Of a stretch of 64,000 bases of DNA, positions 12,931-27,600 are shown piece by piece. Below the pieces are notes generated by a model. It made no database searches and was not told the DNA's origin. It was given only the letters and a program-made list of their open reading frames with translations. Location: the NCBI GenBank assembly GCA_020747065.1, contig JAGMVK010000031.1:1-64000 (forward strand), written 5' to 3'. This DNA is from Cadophora sp. MPI-SDFR-AT-0126 (Eukaryota; Ascomycota; Leotiomycetes; Helotiales; Ploettnerulaceae). Made by a program: the position numbers and the translations under genes. The stretch's first letter is position 1. The number at the start of each line of letters is the position of its first letter.

Positions 12931-15900
12931 TAGGATATATCTCTAGCCTTATAAAGGGCGTTTTAGAGGATATACTAAATAAGCGTGTAATTACTTTAGA
13001 TAAAGGGATTCTACTTAATCTAAGGGAAGAGTAAATATAAGAAGCTTAACCTGAAATTATTACTAATAAGAATTAGAACTTAAAAGTAAAAGATTATACT
13101 AGAAATTTAAGTATTATAATTGAATTTCTAACTCTAGGAGCTATACCTGAATTAGAAAGTACACTTAGCTAAGGTAGTAAGTAATTATTATAAAGCATAT
13201 TAAATCTAGGACTTATATTAAGTATAGCGTAAGGTTTAGTAAGAGCGAACCAGAGGGAATATAAGTAAGTCTTAGATTTAGTAATAAGTATATAGTAAGA
13301 CTAAGCGCGGAGTCTACCTTATTCTTTAATAATTAAAGTTCGAATTCCAATTAGGCCTTCTCTAATAATAATTATAGAACTAAGATTAGTACTAGTATTA
13401 TTAAGAGCTCTAAGTAAGTATTAAGATATTAGAATAATAAATATACTTAGAGTAATAAGAGTAATAATATACTTATAGACGTTAAACTTAATAAGTAGTT
13501 TACTAAGTGAACTACTTAACTTAAATACTAAAACTAAAAGCGCTAAAAGTAAGCGAGTAAGTAGAAGAGAGCGTAAAAGAGGTAAATATAATAGAGTATT
13601 TATAACGCTTACTAATTTACTTTAGAAAGTGTAAAAGAATTAACTAGATATTAGTAATAATTTAAAGCTTAAGGATAATCCCTCTAAAAAAGTATATAGA
13701 AGTCTAGTAAATAAAGTAAATTAAATACTTACTATATTTATACCTAATTAGTATATAATAATAAAGAAGTAAGAGGAATTACAGAAGTTTACTTAGATAG
13801 TATATATAGTTATTATAGTAGCTATTTAAGAAAGTTATCTAATACTAAGTAAGAAGATCCTATTTCCTAAAATTAAGGTTTAAGATTTACTACTAGAACT
13901 TAAGAGATAGAGTAATCTTAAGAATTACTTAATAAAGTAGTAGTTCGTAGAAGATATATATTTAGAAATAAGTAATATAGAAAAATAAGAATACTAAATA
14001 CTAGAAGTATTTAACTTAGAACTTATAAGCTTATTAGTTCCTCTAATATAAGTTTTTAAGTATAAGATAAATAAGAATAGATATATTAGTAAATATTAAT
14101 TATATATTATTATATATAGTAATCTTTAAAGTAAAAGTATAATTATCTTAACTTATATAAGTACTCTCTTCTTAAAGTTATTCTATATTACTATAGCGCT
14201 TATAGTAAAATTTAATCTAAAGATTAAGTATTTTAATGTAATTAATATATTTATTAATACACTTAGAAATATAGATAGTAAAACTATATATTACTATTTT
14301 CCCCCTAGATTCTAAAAGCCTAGGTTTATACTATAAGTGGATTAAGCGCTCTATAAAATAAGAGACTCTTTATACTTATAGTATAAGTATATAAGTAAAA
14401 CCTTAATAAACTTAGAACTCTCTCTATACTTAGAAGAGCCTTATATATTTATAGATATAAAGTATAAAATACTAGTCCTCTTTTATATAAACGATATTTA
14501 AGTACTTTATTATTAAGATAATTAGAAGCTTAGAAAAAAGATTATTAAATAATTAAAGAAAGTATATAATATATATAATTTTAGAGATATTTAGTAATTT
14601 TTAAGTATTAAGGTAATCTATAATAAAAAGTTTAAGACTATCTTCCTTATTTATAACTAATATATTAAAAAGATCACGTCTAAGTTTAAGTTAATAAATA
14701 AAAAGTACTTAAGTATATTACTTCTATTTATTAATCTTTAAAAGAATTAAGGATAAGCTATTAAGAAGTAGATTAAAGTATACTAAAAGCGTATAAACTT
14801 AGTATTATACACTATAATTATTATAAAATTAAATATAGTATTTACTATAGTAATACTTTTAAGATTTATAATAAATCTAAGCGCTAAGTACTTCACTACT
14901 ATATATTAGCTAGTCTATTACTTATATAGAACGCGCTTTCTAGGTATTATATATAGTAGAAAGTATAAAAGATCCTTAGTATATGTATTTAATATGTCTT
15001 TTACTAATAATACTAAATTAAGATAATTATCCTAAGGATATATAATTATAATATTTAATAGTCTAATAATCTAGAAAGTAGGACTATAAGCTATAGTAAT
15101 AATTTTAATTACTAAAGCTAAAACTCTATTATTAGAATATATAAGTAAAGAAGTTATAGCTTTATAAAGATTCTTTTAAGATCTAGTATTAAATATTAAT
15201 AAGATTTAAAAGATCTTCTATAATAATTAGTAAATAATTAGACTTATTATAAGTAAAAATAAGAGAATCTTAATAAAGCTTTACTATATAGATATTTAAA
15301 ATATATAGTTAAAGTAAGAGTATACTTAAGGATTATTTAAAGTTATATATATTCTAATAGCTAATATACCTACTAATAGGCTTATAAAGAATCTATTTTA
15401 CTAAAAATTTAAGTACTTTAGAGCTTTTTTAAACTTTAAGGATTATAGATCTAAAATAAAAGAGCTTTAATTATACTTATTTAAAAGTTATATTTAAAAA
15501 AGAAGTATATAAACTTTTTATTTATACTTTAAATAAAGAGAATTATTTTTATAAATACTTTAAAGATCTAGAAAAATCTAGTAAAGCTTAGCTAAAATCT
15601 AGTAAAGCTTAGTAAAAATTCCCTAAACTAATATAAAGATCTAATATAAAGCTTAATAAAATTCTATAAACTAATATAAAGATCTAGATAAATTCTTTAA
15701 AAATCTTATAAACTATCTTATGATTTTACTAAATCTTATTTACTAATTTATTATTAATCTTATAATATCTATAAAGTTTATATAAGTTCCTTATACTTTA
15801 GTCTACTTAATTTACTTTTATTATCCTTATTATTATCTTAGTATTTTAGTAGCTTCTTTACTACTTATATAAGCTCCTTTATAAATATATTATTATTATC
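12931..15900 (+). mobile_element. Ty1/Copia element, 3' half (RIPed)
   Basis: Relic of a Copia pol. 12931-13990 reads as a proline/charged linker such as lies between integrase and reverse transcriptase. Reverse transcriptase runs about 14000-14560 with a VFKYKINKNRYISKY-like start, FDVINAFLN (near 14235), YYFPPRF (YCYLPPGF-like), ALYGLRDSP-like and ILVLFYINDI (the YVDDI box, near 14480-14510). RNase H reads at about 15110-15200 (TKAKTLLLEYISKEVIAL, matching STEAEYIA), then the MPTNRLTKNLF-like end near 15370-15440. From about 15500 a repeated AATCTAGTAAAGCTTAG motif suggests untranslated or LTR sequence. The right limit is approximate. The 5' part is absent because element A's LTR abuts it. 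Confidence 0.8.
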
Positions 15901-18332
15901 ACTTTTATTTAAAAGCTTTAAATTATCTAACATATTATAAAGTACTATATAATATTTCTTGATTTCTTATTTAAGAATTAGTAATATAATCGTAAAAATA
16001 AAATAAAGAACTTATAAAAGAAGACGTATTTTAATTAAGTATATTAATTAAATAATAAGCTAGAGATAAGATATAAGATAAAGTAAAAGAGTAAGTATAG
16101 CTAGAAGTATAGTTATAATAATAGCTACTAGTAGTAGTAATATTAGTATAATAGTAATTATAATCTCTCTTCCTAAATATAATAGATTATATATACTTTA
16201 AGTATAAATTAATAAACTCCTTTCTTATTTATATTATTAATATATATTAAAATAAGTAATTATATTAAGTATAAAAAGAATAAGTATAAACTTACCTTAT
16301 TATCTTTTAACTAAAGATTTCGTATACTTAGTAGTAGTCTTAAGAATTAATTTAGTAAGCTTAAAGGAAATAGGATTAGTATTATAAGAGGTTTCTAGTA
16401 TAATAGTAGTACGCTTCTTTCTAGCTTTATACTTAAGTATAAGAAATAGATCTTCTTAAACTTAAAGATAATTAAATATATATTTAAGAAGTAATAATAA
16501 AGGATATATATAAGTAAGAAAAGTAATAGTATTATTATTATTAGAGCTAGAAAAATTAGTAAAATTATTATTATTATCCTAAATAAAAGGATTATTATTA
16601 TTATTATTAGAGTACTTATTCTTACTAGATTACTTATTCTAGCTAAAAGACTTATTCTAGCTAAAAGACTTATTCTAGGTAAAAGACTTATTCTAGCTAG
16701 ATAATACTATACTAGAACACTTAAAGCTAGTAGAAATCTAATTAATTAATCTAATATTAAATCTACTAATAAATTATATATTAGAGGTATTATTATAAGA
16801 AGATAAAGATCTAGTAATAAGCTTAGGCTTACTCTTATCTTTATTATTATTTTAAGTATATATTAGTATATAAGCTTTAAATAATCGTTACTAAAGATAA
16901 ATATAAGTATTTAAAAAAGAAATAAACTTACTTAGATTACTTTATAAGCTTAACTTATAGTATTTAAATTAGTAACTTACTCTTTTATATAATACGTAAG
17001 TTTAGTAACTCTACGATTATAATTAATATAAGATTATAAAGGAGTTTTAAGAAGTATCTTAGAATAGTTTAAGGCTATAGTGATCTTTTTATATGAATTT
17101 AAAGAAGAAAAATAAGAGAAAAGGTATAGAATATAAAAAGCTATATAATATATTAAAAGCTTAAAGGTTCAAAAGTATAAAAAAATCTAGGATTAATATA
17201 CCTTAAAAAGGTATATAATTACTTAGGGAATACGTAATCACTTATTAATATATAGCTAATTAGAGCGCGCTATTATACGCTATTTATTAATTCACTTTCG
17301 ACTTTCAGTGTACCTTTCTAAAAGATTACTAATTTACTTCACTTTTACTAATTAATACTTATCCTAATTTAGTTACTTATATTTAGTAATCGTAGAGCCT
17401 CACTTAAATTTAATAATAACTACTTATCTATACGCTTCTTAATTCATATATAATTATAAACTAGATCACTCTATACGATCTTTAGAATTAAATCCTTTAT
17501 TATTCTTTTATTTATATTCTCCTTTATTATTCTTTTATTTATATTCTTTAACTAGATTATTCTACGTGTATATTCGCGATATAAAGATATATTATACACT
17601 AGACTTATATAATCTTTATTTACTTATTTAATTATAATATATTTATTTATACTTCTTTTTATAACTTGAGTATATATATTATAAATATATATTTATAATT
17701 ATTATACTTATTTAAGGGGTATATATATAGTACTCGCTACTTTAGACTTAATCTTTATTCGTGTAAATCTAATAGTAAGACTCTTAGACTCGAGCTTACT
17801 ATAAGGGTATATTAAACGCGCTCTATTAGAAGTTATATTTAGTCTAGTATATACTTAGTAAGTATACTATATATATATAATATACTCTTAGGCCCTCCCT
17901 TAAAGAAGTAATACTCTTTTAAATATATCTTTTTATACTATACTTTTACTCTAATCAGGAGATCTTATCTTTTTAACCCAGCCTACTCGCACTACTGCAC
18001 GATATATTAGTTTATAAATTCTATATAAAGTATACCTTAACTAAAAGAGAAATACTAACTCTTATCAAAAGCGATTTAGTAGTATTTTAGGATAATATAT
18101 AATTTAGTATTTTCTATATTTTCTTAAGAATATATAAATTTTATATAATCCAATTTTTAAACTTTGTATATTAATATATTATATAATATAGAATCGATAC
18201 TACGGGAATAATTTATTATTCTATCTTATAAGAAAATAAGAAAGAAGAAGTGCTTTTTTAAAGCGGTAATAAGTAGTAGAACCTAATTAGGTAACGTGTA
18301 GCGCTAAGCAAGCTGCGTTTTGTTTTATACTA
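15900..18332. other. AT-rich RIPed DNA, unclassified
   Basis: No transposon protein was recognised with confidence. It holds an ATT/AAT-rich stretch at about 16530-16610 and the 18-bp tandem repeat described separately. Read on the - strand, 16450-16900 would encode an asparagine-rich, low-complexity protein with RIP-type stops. The last 100 bases before 18333 are richer in GC. Confidence 0.5.
16614..16703 (-). repeat. 18-bp tandem repeat, five units
   Basis: Five head-to-tail units of ACTTATTCTAGCTAAAAG-type sequence; the outer units are degenerate and units two to four nearly identical. On the - strand each unit reads as six codons, S-*-N-K-S-F, where the stop TAG fits a former CAG or TGG. 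The repeat keeps the frame of a neighbouring asparagine run, so it looks like a repeat inside a former protein rather than a satellite. Confidence 0.7.
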
Positions 18333-18604
18333 TGGAGGGGAAGACCTTAATCTCCATATAATAAGAGAGTAGTAAATATATAGTATATAAGGTATAAGGT
18401 TTATAAAATAATAGATAGACAGAATTAAAAATATTATATATTTAAAGAGTATAAATTATTAAGTAAAGAAAGAAGTATAAAACTTATTAAAGGGAAAAAA
18501 GCTATTATTATTCTTTTTAATCTCTTAGGAAGATCTTAGCTTAAGTATAATACTAAGTATATAAGTTAAGTAATAAAAGTATACTAAGGCTAATCTCTAT
18601 TATA
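18333..18604 (-). repeat. 3' LTR of element C
   Basis: 272 bp, homologous to 29808-30080. It begins TGGAGGGGAAGACC on the + strand and ends CTATTATA, the RIPed form of CTACTACA in the other copy. An AAAGAAGGAGA purine tract on the - strand sits just inside (18605-18620). Confidence 0.85.
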
Positions 18605-21600
18605 TATATCTCCTTCTTTAAAAACTTACCTCTAAGTATTATAGTAAATAAATATAGTAAAGCTAAGCTATTTCTAAAAGTATTAAATCTCTAGAGGTAA
18701 AAGTAAAGGTCTATAGTATAGAAGTGATATTAAAGTTATATAAGGCTTAAATTATTATTAGTCTTAGTAAAATTATAAATAAAAGTTTACTTAGCTTATT
18801 TTTATAAGGTTATCCTTTACTATAATACCTTTATCTTCTCTTTTAACTTTTATAACTATAATACCTTTACTACCTTCTTCCTTTTCTCTACTAAATAAGC
18901 TTTATAATTCTTTTTAAAGCTATATAGAAAGCTTCTTTATTCTTTCTTACTACTATACGTGTTCCTCTAGTAACGAAGATTAAGTTATAGCTGCTTTTTC
19001 CTTCTAAGAGCTTACTTCTAAGAGTAAATAACCTTTAAGGAAGTTATAAGAATAGCACTACTTTTTCTCTAACTAAGGTAAGTATAGAGCTTTATTATTC
19101 TTTTATTCTAATCTTTTTCCTTCTAATCTTATAATCTTAAGATTAGGCTTAAGATTAAGACTAATAATCTCTAGTACTTAACTTAAGCTAAGCGATTCTA
19201 AGCTCTTTAATCTTTATTAACTATACTTCCCTCTCTTTATATAGTTCTTATATACTAGAATCTTATACTAAAGCCTTAATTTATAAGCTTTAGAATATAG
19301 ATCTTTAAATTAGAGACGCTATTTTCTTTAATTAAGCTAAATTAATCTCTTTACTTTTATTTCCCTTCTATTAACTACTTTATATATAGACTAAATCTCT
19401 ATATTAATTTATACTAATTTTCTATAAAGGTTTCTACTTTTTTAATAAGCTTAGTAATATCAGAGCTTCTTTAAGTAAGGGTTTCCTTCTTTATATTATA
19501 TCTTTAGCTATACTATTACTTTTCTAGGCTTAGATCTTAATTACCTTACCTTATAATAGTTTCTTACTTTATTATAATAAATATCTCTTAGGAAAAGAGC
19601 TCTCTAAGTTACCTAGTAAATCTCTATCCTTCCTTCTTCCTAAAACACGTTAATTTTAGTAATATCTTTATAAGTTCTACTATATAACTTTTAATTTAAA
19701 GTACTTAAGTATATAACTATTAATCCTACTTTATATAGCTAAGTTCTCTCTCTTAACTCCTTTACTCTTTATTCCCTTACTAAATTAATATTACTGCTAA
19801 CCTCTTAGTACTAATAATTAAGATATATCTAATTTAGTAATTCCTTTCCTATACCTAGTAATAGTCTTTTACCTTACTATTATAGATATACGCTTTAAGT
19901 GTATATATATTTATAGAGTTAGAGGTCTAAGTAGCTAGTAGGAAGGCTAATATATTAGAGAAGGTAAGAATTATTAGATTCTTACTAAGGTAATAAGAGT
20001 TATTAAAGCTATCTCTACTATTAAGTGTTTTCTCTTAATTCTAAGGCTTTCTTACTAAGATATAAGACTTATTAAGTTACTAGAGGAGTTTACTAATATC
20101 TTAAAGAGTAAAAACTATTATAAAAGCTTAAGAGTAATAAGAGTTACTTTTATTTCTAAATACTATTAAGGCTCCTTCTTAATTAATATTTAGTTATAGT
20201 AATTTCCGTCTAATATAAAGGCTATCTGCTATAAAGGGTATCTATTAAAAGTAAGTCTAATTCTTCTATCTTTAGAGTATAAGTATAATATACTAGAAGG
20301 TAATAGCTATTATAGGTTTATTTGCTTTTTAGTCTAGTAATAGTCTTAAGTATATCTAATAGCTTCCAGAAGATATATAAGTTTATTACTAATTCTATTA
20401 TTTTAAGAGCTAACTAATTAGAGCTTTTAACTTAAGTTACTTACTTTAGTAAAGGTACTCTAAGTATATTATATAAGTTTATAGATTTTAACTCTATTAT
20501 ATTATATTTATACTTCTTATATTAATACTCTTACTAGTACTTAAGTTATAGTAGATCTTATAAGCTATATTCTTTCTATTTACTCCTTTCTAAGAGAGTA
20601 AAGATAATATAGATAAGGGCCTAGACTTAGTAGGTGTAACTAAGGTTAAGCTAATCTAAAGATAGATTAATACTTTTTCCTTTAGTAAAGTTACTTTATT
20701 AAAAGTCGTTAGCTAATAGTATATTTAAGCCTTTAATATATAAAAAACTCTAACTCTTAGGTAATTTTAAGACATAGAGGTATTAGCTTTATAAGAATAA
20801 GCTAGAGAGCTTTTACCTTTAATAAGACTTTAATTAGTAAGTACTATATCTTCTTAGAAGCTATAGTAATAACTTAATTAATAGGAAATTACTAAAATAA
20901 TAGATAGTATAAGTAATCTTAAATCTAAGATAATTAGAATTTCTCTATTTTTATATATATTTTATAAGGGAAAAAGTTCTATAAGACTAGTAGAACTAGG
21001 GTTTTCATTACTTTTTACTAGTAGATATTCTTCTTTAAATTACTCTTAATAATAGATCAGAAATCTTTATTATTAAGTAAAGCTTTTCTATTATTAGTAC
21101 TATTAATATTAATAATATTTACTTTAAGAAGTATCTTTTACTTATAATTTTAAGGAAATTCTTTATTTTTACTAGCTATTTTCTTAAGGGCTTCTATAAA
21201 TAGGGGATTTAGTAGATTATCTTAGGAAAGTAGTACTTAAATAAGAGGTACTTTATATTAACTTTTATATATAAGGGATAAACCTTTTACTACTTACTTC
21301 TAGAGTATACACTTAAAGCTATTATAATTGATTATTAGGATATATAAATCAGGTTTATTTTATTTTTTTATTTAATAAGTAGCTTATTATTAACTCTATA
21401 GAAAGTACTAGTAATAATAAAGAGCTTTATAGTTTATATTATGTACTTAAGGGAGTTATTAGCGCTAATATAAGTAATATTTAGCTTTATATTAAATAGT
21501 TACTCTATAAAGCTAGATTATACTCTAATATTTTAGGAGTATTTAGGCTCTACTTTTTACTAGCTTTTTATACCTTAGTAGTTTATACACTCTCTAAGTA

Positions 21601-24600
21601 CTTATAAGTAGTACTATAGCGAATTAAAGCTGCTCTAAATAATACTAGCGGAAATAAGTACTAGTAGTACTAGTAGTAATTTCCTTATTTTAAAGAATTA
21701 GTATTCTCACTATTAAAAGTACTATTTTAAGGTTAACTATAATAAGATTACCTTATATTAGTCTTATTAGTTCTATAAGATCTCTAGGATTCTAATAATA
21801 ATTCTATTATTTTATTTAACTTAAATAGTAAGTATATTAGAAGTATCTATACTTAAATTACTATTATTATTACTAAAGTATTATTAGTAGAGGTTTTCTA
21901 AGCCTAATTTAGTACTAACCTCTCTCTCTTAGTTACTAAGGTAAGTAATAGATTTAGTATTTTTAGTACTATAAATAAACTTCTTTTGTATATAAAATAG
22001 TTTTAGTATACTTCTAATAAAGGTTAATTAGAGCTAAGAGCTATTAGATCCTAGCTCTTTAAGCCTATAATAACCCTTTTTAGTATTAGCTTATACTATT
22101 TTATATAGCCTTAACTACCGGAAATCTAAAGCTCTTTATATTAACTTATTAATTTCCTTTATTAAATTATATTAAAGAATTATATCTTTAACTTAAAATA
22201 GTCTTTATTAAATATTATACTTATTATTAAAAGCGTCTTAACCCTCTTATTTATAGTAGCTTTTATATAGTATTACTTTATTAATATTTTCTTACTATAT
22301 CTAAAACTATATTACTTTAAGCTATAATAACTTTAATTAATTAGTAACTTCTTCTATAAATAAGGTTCTCTAAGTAAGGTATTATATTTCTATAAGAAAG
22401 ATAAGTTCTTTACTATAAACTATATAAAAGAGTATAAAGCTTATAAGTCCGTATACTATTATCTAATTTATAAATAATATTACTAAAAGGTTTTCGATCT
22501 ATTAATTTTCTATTTTAGAGAGAGTATTTTTAATTAGTCCGTAGCCTTATTTAGTTATACTATTCGCTCTTAAGTTATAAGCTAATACTTATATACGCTA
22601 TATTTCTATTTTATTTAAGAGCTAAATTACTTCTCTTATATTTTCTTTACTCTTATTAACTACTAATCTCCAGAATAAGTTATAGTAGTAAATAATATCT
22701 TCCTAAATAAAAGTAGCTATAACTACCGCTATCTTATATATAAGAGCTTATACCTTAACTTAATTACTTATATTATCTTTAATAATAACTAAATATTACT
22801 TTCCTTATTATTTAGTTATATAAGTAATATCTAGGGCCTACTTCTTTATTAAACTATTAGAAGCTATAAGGAAAAGAAGTTCTTCTTATTATTTTAGTAA
22901 TCTTAGTTAGTATTTTAAGTAAGTTTAAATAAAATTTATAGTATTTTTATAGTATTTTTATAGTATTTCTTTTAAAAGTAATATATAGAAATATAGTAAT
23001 AAGTACTTTCCCTCTCTTTATAACTAAAGTTATTATAATAACTTTAAAGAATCTGTACTTTATCTTAATTAGTATTAACTATAAGCTTAATAAAAGCTTC
23101 TTTTATTAGTAGCTTCTAAACTTTCTAGCTATATACTTTAAAATTTAGAGCTTTTTTCTTAAAGGTATAAAAGGTCTTTTAATCTATTCCTTTTAAAGTT
23201 TTAAGTGTTATTAAGTATAAAGCAATTTATATAAAGTAGTTAAAGTACTTAGAAAAAGAAACTAAGAACTTATATTTAGTATTTAATTTTATATCAAAAG
23301 TATTACTAAAGCTTTCTATAAGCTCTTTACTTTCTTTAAGCTATTATACTTATACTCTTATATCTTAAAAGATAGTATTCTATCTTATTAATTCCAGGTC
23401 TATTTTAATTACCTCCTCTATCTAATTAAGCTCTATAAGGTAAATCTTATAAGCTTTAAGTTCTAAAAGAATCTAATCTTTATTATTATTAGAAGTATCG
23501 TTATTATAATCTATATTATTTAAGTATTTAGGCCTCTTAGAAAAAGTATCTATAATAGTATATATAGAACCTTTAATATACTAAACTTCGAAATTAAAGA
23601 GCCTTATCTAAGTAAGCTATCTTATAAGTATAGCTCCGAGGTAATTATTAATAGCGCTATTAAGTTATACTACTAGGGTATTAGTATCTATCTCTAGAAT
23701 AAAGTGTACTCCTATAAGCTAAATCTTTAGCTTTTTAGAATATAAAGCACTTTTTTATATTCTCTCTTTATAGTATTATAATTATATTTAGCCTTATTCT
23801 AATATTTACTCTTATACTATATAAGGCGTACTTATTCACTATTAAGATCTCTCTAGCCTAGGTAACCTCTTTACTTAAATCTACTAGAATTAATAGCTAC
23901 TACGATTTCTTTAGTACCTTTACTATAGTTAACTCTATAAAGTATAAGAGATATATAAAGAGTGTTTTAAAGTACTTTTATAGCTTTACTTATAAGTCTA
24001 TTTAGTTTAAATAGAAAAAGGATCCCTTTTTTTAAAAGGTTATAAAAGAGTTTAGTAATAAATTAGAAATCTTTAATTTAAATTCGAAAGTATATAATAA
24101 GTCCAAAAAATCCTTTAATATTAGAAAGGTATTTTAGCTCTTCTTAGTTCTATATTTTGAAAAAAATATACTATTAATAGTTCTTTACCCCTTGAATTAC
24201 AGGCGTAGCTTATAATATCTATCTTATTAAGGTAGAACTATAATTTAGCTCTAATAATTACTCCAGCTCTTTTAAATCTTTCTAGAGTTTTATTAAGGTT
24301 AGTAATATACTCTATTATAAATTAGTGAATTCTTAGAAGGGTAGTAGCTTAATTATAATCTATATAAGGGCCTTTAATACTTATATTATTAAGAAATAGT
24401 ATAGTAATAGTTAGTATAATATCTTTTAAGATTCTTAATATTATTTATATAAATTAAGTAACTAAGTTAGTATATCCTTAAGGTAAGGTAGTGTTTCTAA
24501 CTAGCCTTATATATAGTACGTAAAATACTATTATATCTCGATTTAATTAATAAAGTATTTATTAATTATAATCGGAATAGAAGTCTATAAGGCTAGTTAT

Positions 24601-27600
24601 TTAGTAGCTTATAAATTCTTTAGAGAACTTATTTACTAATAGAGGTAAGTTTATATCTTTTTAAGTTATTATATTTAGTATAATCGCTGAGTTAATAAGC
24701 CTATATTTTCCGGGCTCCTTTTTCTTAATAAGAAACTAAGTATTCTAATAAGGTCTCTTAAAGAGTTTAAGTACTTCTTTATTTAATCGCTCTTATATTA
24801 TTTTCATAATTTCAAGTACTAATACTTTAAGTAATAAAAAATAAGGAGCTTACTACACTTTATAAGGTATTATCTTAATAATTACTAGTAACGAAATATC
24901 TTTATAAAACTATTTATACTTAAGCTACTTAAATATTATAGCTTCCTCTTAGTTTAGTATTATTTTATTAAAAAGAGTTCTCTTCTCTAGTTATAGTATA
25001 CTACTAATATTAAGCTTTATTAATTTTTCTAAAGTAAGTCTTAAACCTTAAAGTAAGTTTGAAAATTAAAGTAGTAAAAGGTACTGAAATCTTCTATATT
25101 AATCTTATTAAGTATCTCTTACTTAAGATCTCTTATATTAATTATTCTTCCTATTAGAAGCTTCTTTTATTTAGTCTGCTTTATTAACTAATTATACTTT
25201 CTTTATTTTTAATTTATATATAGTATTAATTTAAATAGTATATAATTACTAAGGCTATCTATAGTAAGGGTATTTTATATTAAGCTTATTATAGCTTATA
25301 GTAAACTAGAATATTAATTTAGAGTTAATAATTAAGGAAGAGTCTAATAAAGCTTTCTTAATAATAGTCCCTAGGGCGAAATTTTAAAGAATTAATTCTA
25401 GAATATAAAACTCTCTTTTAATAAATTTAATAATTACTATAAGCTTTATCTTAGAAATTAGAGGTATTATAGTAGCTAGTTTAAGAGAGTTAAGACTAAA
25501 ATTAGAAATCTAAGTATTATCTTTTCCTTTATTAAGCTTACTCTTAAATATAAGGATTATTATAAATATAAAGTATTTTATTACTCTAATTATTATACTC
25601 TATTTATAGTTAGTTATTTATTTTCTAAAAATTTATTCTAGGAATTATAATTACTATCTTTATCTTAGTAAACTATTCTAACTATTTACTATTTCTTTAG
25701 TACTTTAGTATTTTTAGCTTTTTTTATAGTATTATTTATTTTAATAGTAGTAATAAGATAAAAGTAAGAATCTTATAAATTAGTAAGGACTTTTCTACTA
25801 TTATAATTAAAGAAGTAGCGGAAGATTAGCTTAGTCTTTTAGAAGAATAAAAACTCTAAAATAATTTTAACTTTAGGAATATTTATAATATAAAACCTTA
25901 TATAGATAATATAATTTCTAATTACTATAGGAATATTATTAGTAAATTTAAGAAACTAAGATCTAGTACTAATAATTATTTTTAAAGCTATATTATAACT
26001 ATTAGTAATAGCTAGTTTAAGCTTTACTACTACTTCTAGTATTATATAATTAATTTCAGTTCTAGTATTTAGAGTAGCTCGAATATCGCTAATTATTATT
26101 CTTCTAGGTATTATTACTATTAGCTTTAGAATTAGAGAGTAGTATAATTATATTCTATTAAGACTAGTTTTAATAGGATTAATACTAAACACCTTATTAA
26201 TAAATATACCTACTAAAGAGTTAATATTACTATATATATAATAGTATTACTAGTATTATAAAAAAGATTACCTTAAGCTTATAAAAAGGGTAAGTAAAGG
26301 GAGTCTAAGTAAAGGAATTAAGCTAATTAGTAAGAAGAGCGCTGAATATAAGACTAGCGCCTCTACTAATTAAGTAGTTTAAGCCTACTAACTTCACTAA
26401 TAGCTCCTAAGTTTTAATATAAAGTTATATTACTTTAGTTTAATTTTCTTATATTCGCGAAATTATTTTTAAGGTAGTATATAGCGATATATACTTATAT
26501 TTAAGGTAAATAAATCGTAAAAGGATTTTTTTAGGAATATAATATTATTATTTAAGTTATTACTTTATAGTTTAGTATTTTTTTCTTTATATTTATTAAT
26601 AATAAGTAAAGGCTAAAGTATTAGTCTTTACTAAAGAATATTATCTAACTTTATTAAATTTGTTTAGTTTAGTAACTTATCTAATATACTTTTATACTTA
26701 TAACTATTTTAAAATAAGGTATTATATATATAAGGATTTCTTAAGTTTAATCCCTAAATACTTAGTCTTAGTGCTATTAAAGGAAGAACTAGAGTAAGTA
26801 CTAATTTCTTTTTTATCTTATAAATCGATAATAGTAGTACTAAAGCCTTAAGGGTAATTAAAGACTTAGTAGAGCCAGCTTTTTTCGTGTTCTATTTTAG
26901 GATTTTCGTAGGTATTTTATAAGTTTTCTTAGAGTTATTAATATCTATTATACTTAAGAAGTAAGTATTTCCCTAAGCCTTAGTAAACTAAATTTCTCTA
27001 ATTATTTCTTTAGAAAACTTAGCTTTTCTATAGAAGGTATATACTTTAATTCTATCCTAAAGTTTAGTCCTTATATTATACAATTACTTTTAAGAAGTAG
27101 TAGAGTAAGCTCTAGTCTCTATTAGCTATACTTAGAATTCCTTAGTCTTTATATCTCCTTTAATTTATATATAAAAGCCTTAGACTTTAGTTAAGGTATC
27201 TTAATTATAAAATATTTATATAAGAATATCTAAGATATTAATAAGTTTAAGATTAAGTTTAACCTCTAAACTTTTTACTAAATTATTATAGATCAGTTCT
27301 TAAGCTAGTGTAACTTATATTTATAAATTAAGAAAATCCTTCTCTACTTAAGTTCTTCTTATTAAGTTAGGGCTATATATAATATTAAGTACTTTCTTTA
27401 GTACTTTCTATCTTTAAAGTATATTACTATTAGGAAATATAATAAAGTACCTTAGCTTCTCTTCTTTTTATAAACTAATATAAATATAGTTATTATTATC
27501 TACTTTATAGATTATTCCTAAGCTAATAAACTTTTTATAATTATAGTACTAATTTATATATTAATAAAAAGCTTAAGGTCTTATCCCTAGAAGCTATTTA

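Noticed and set aside
16614..16703. CRISPR-like array
   Set aside because: Direct 18-bp repeats without spacers in a fungal genome; a coding-like tandem repeat.
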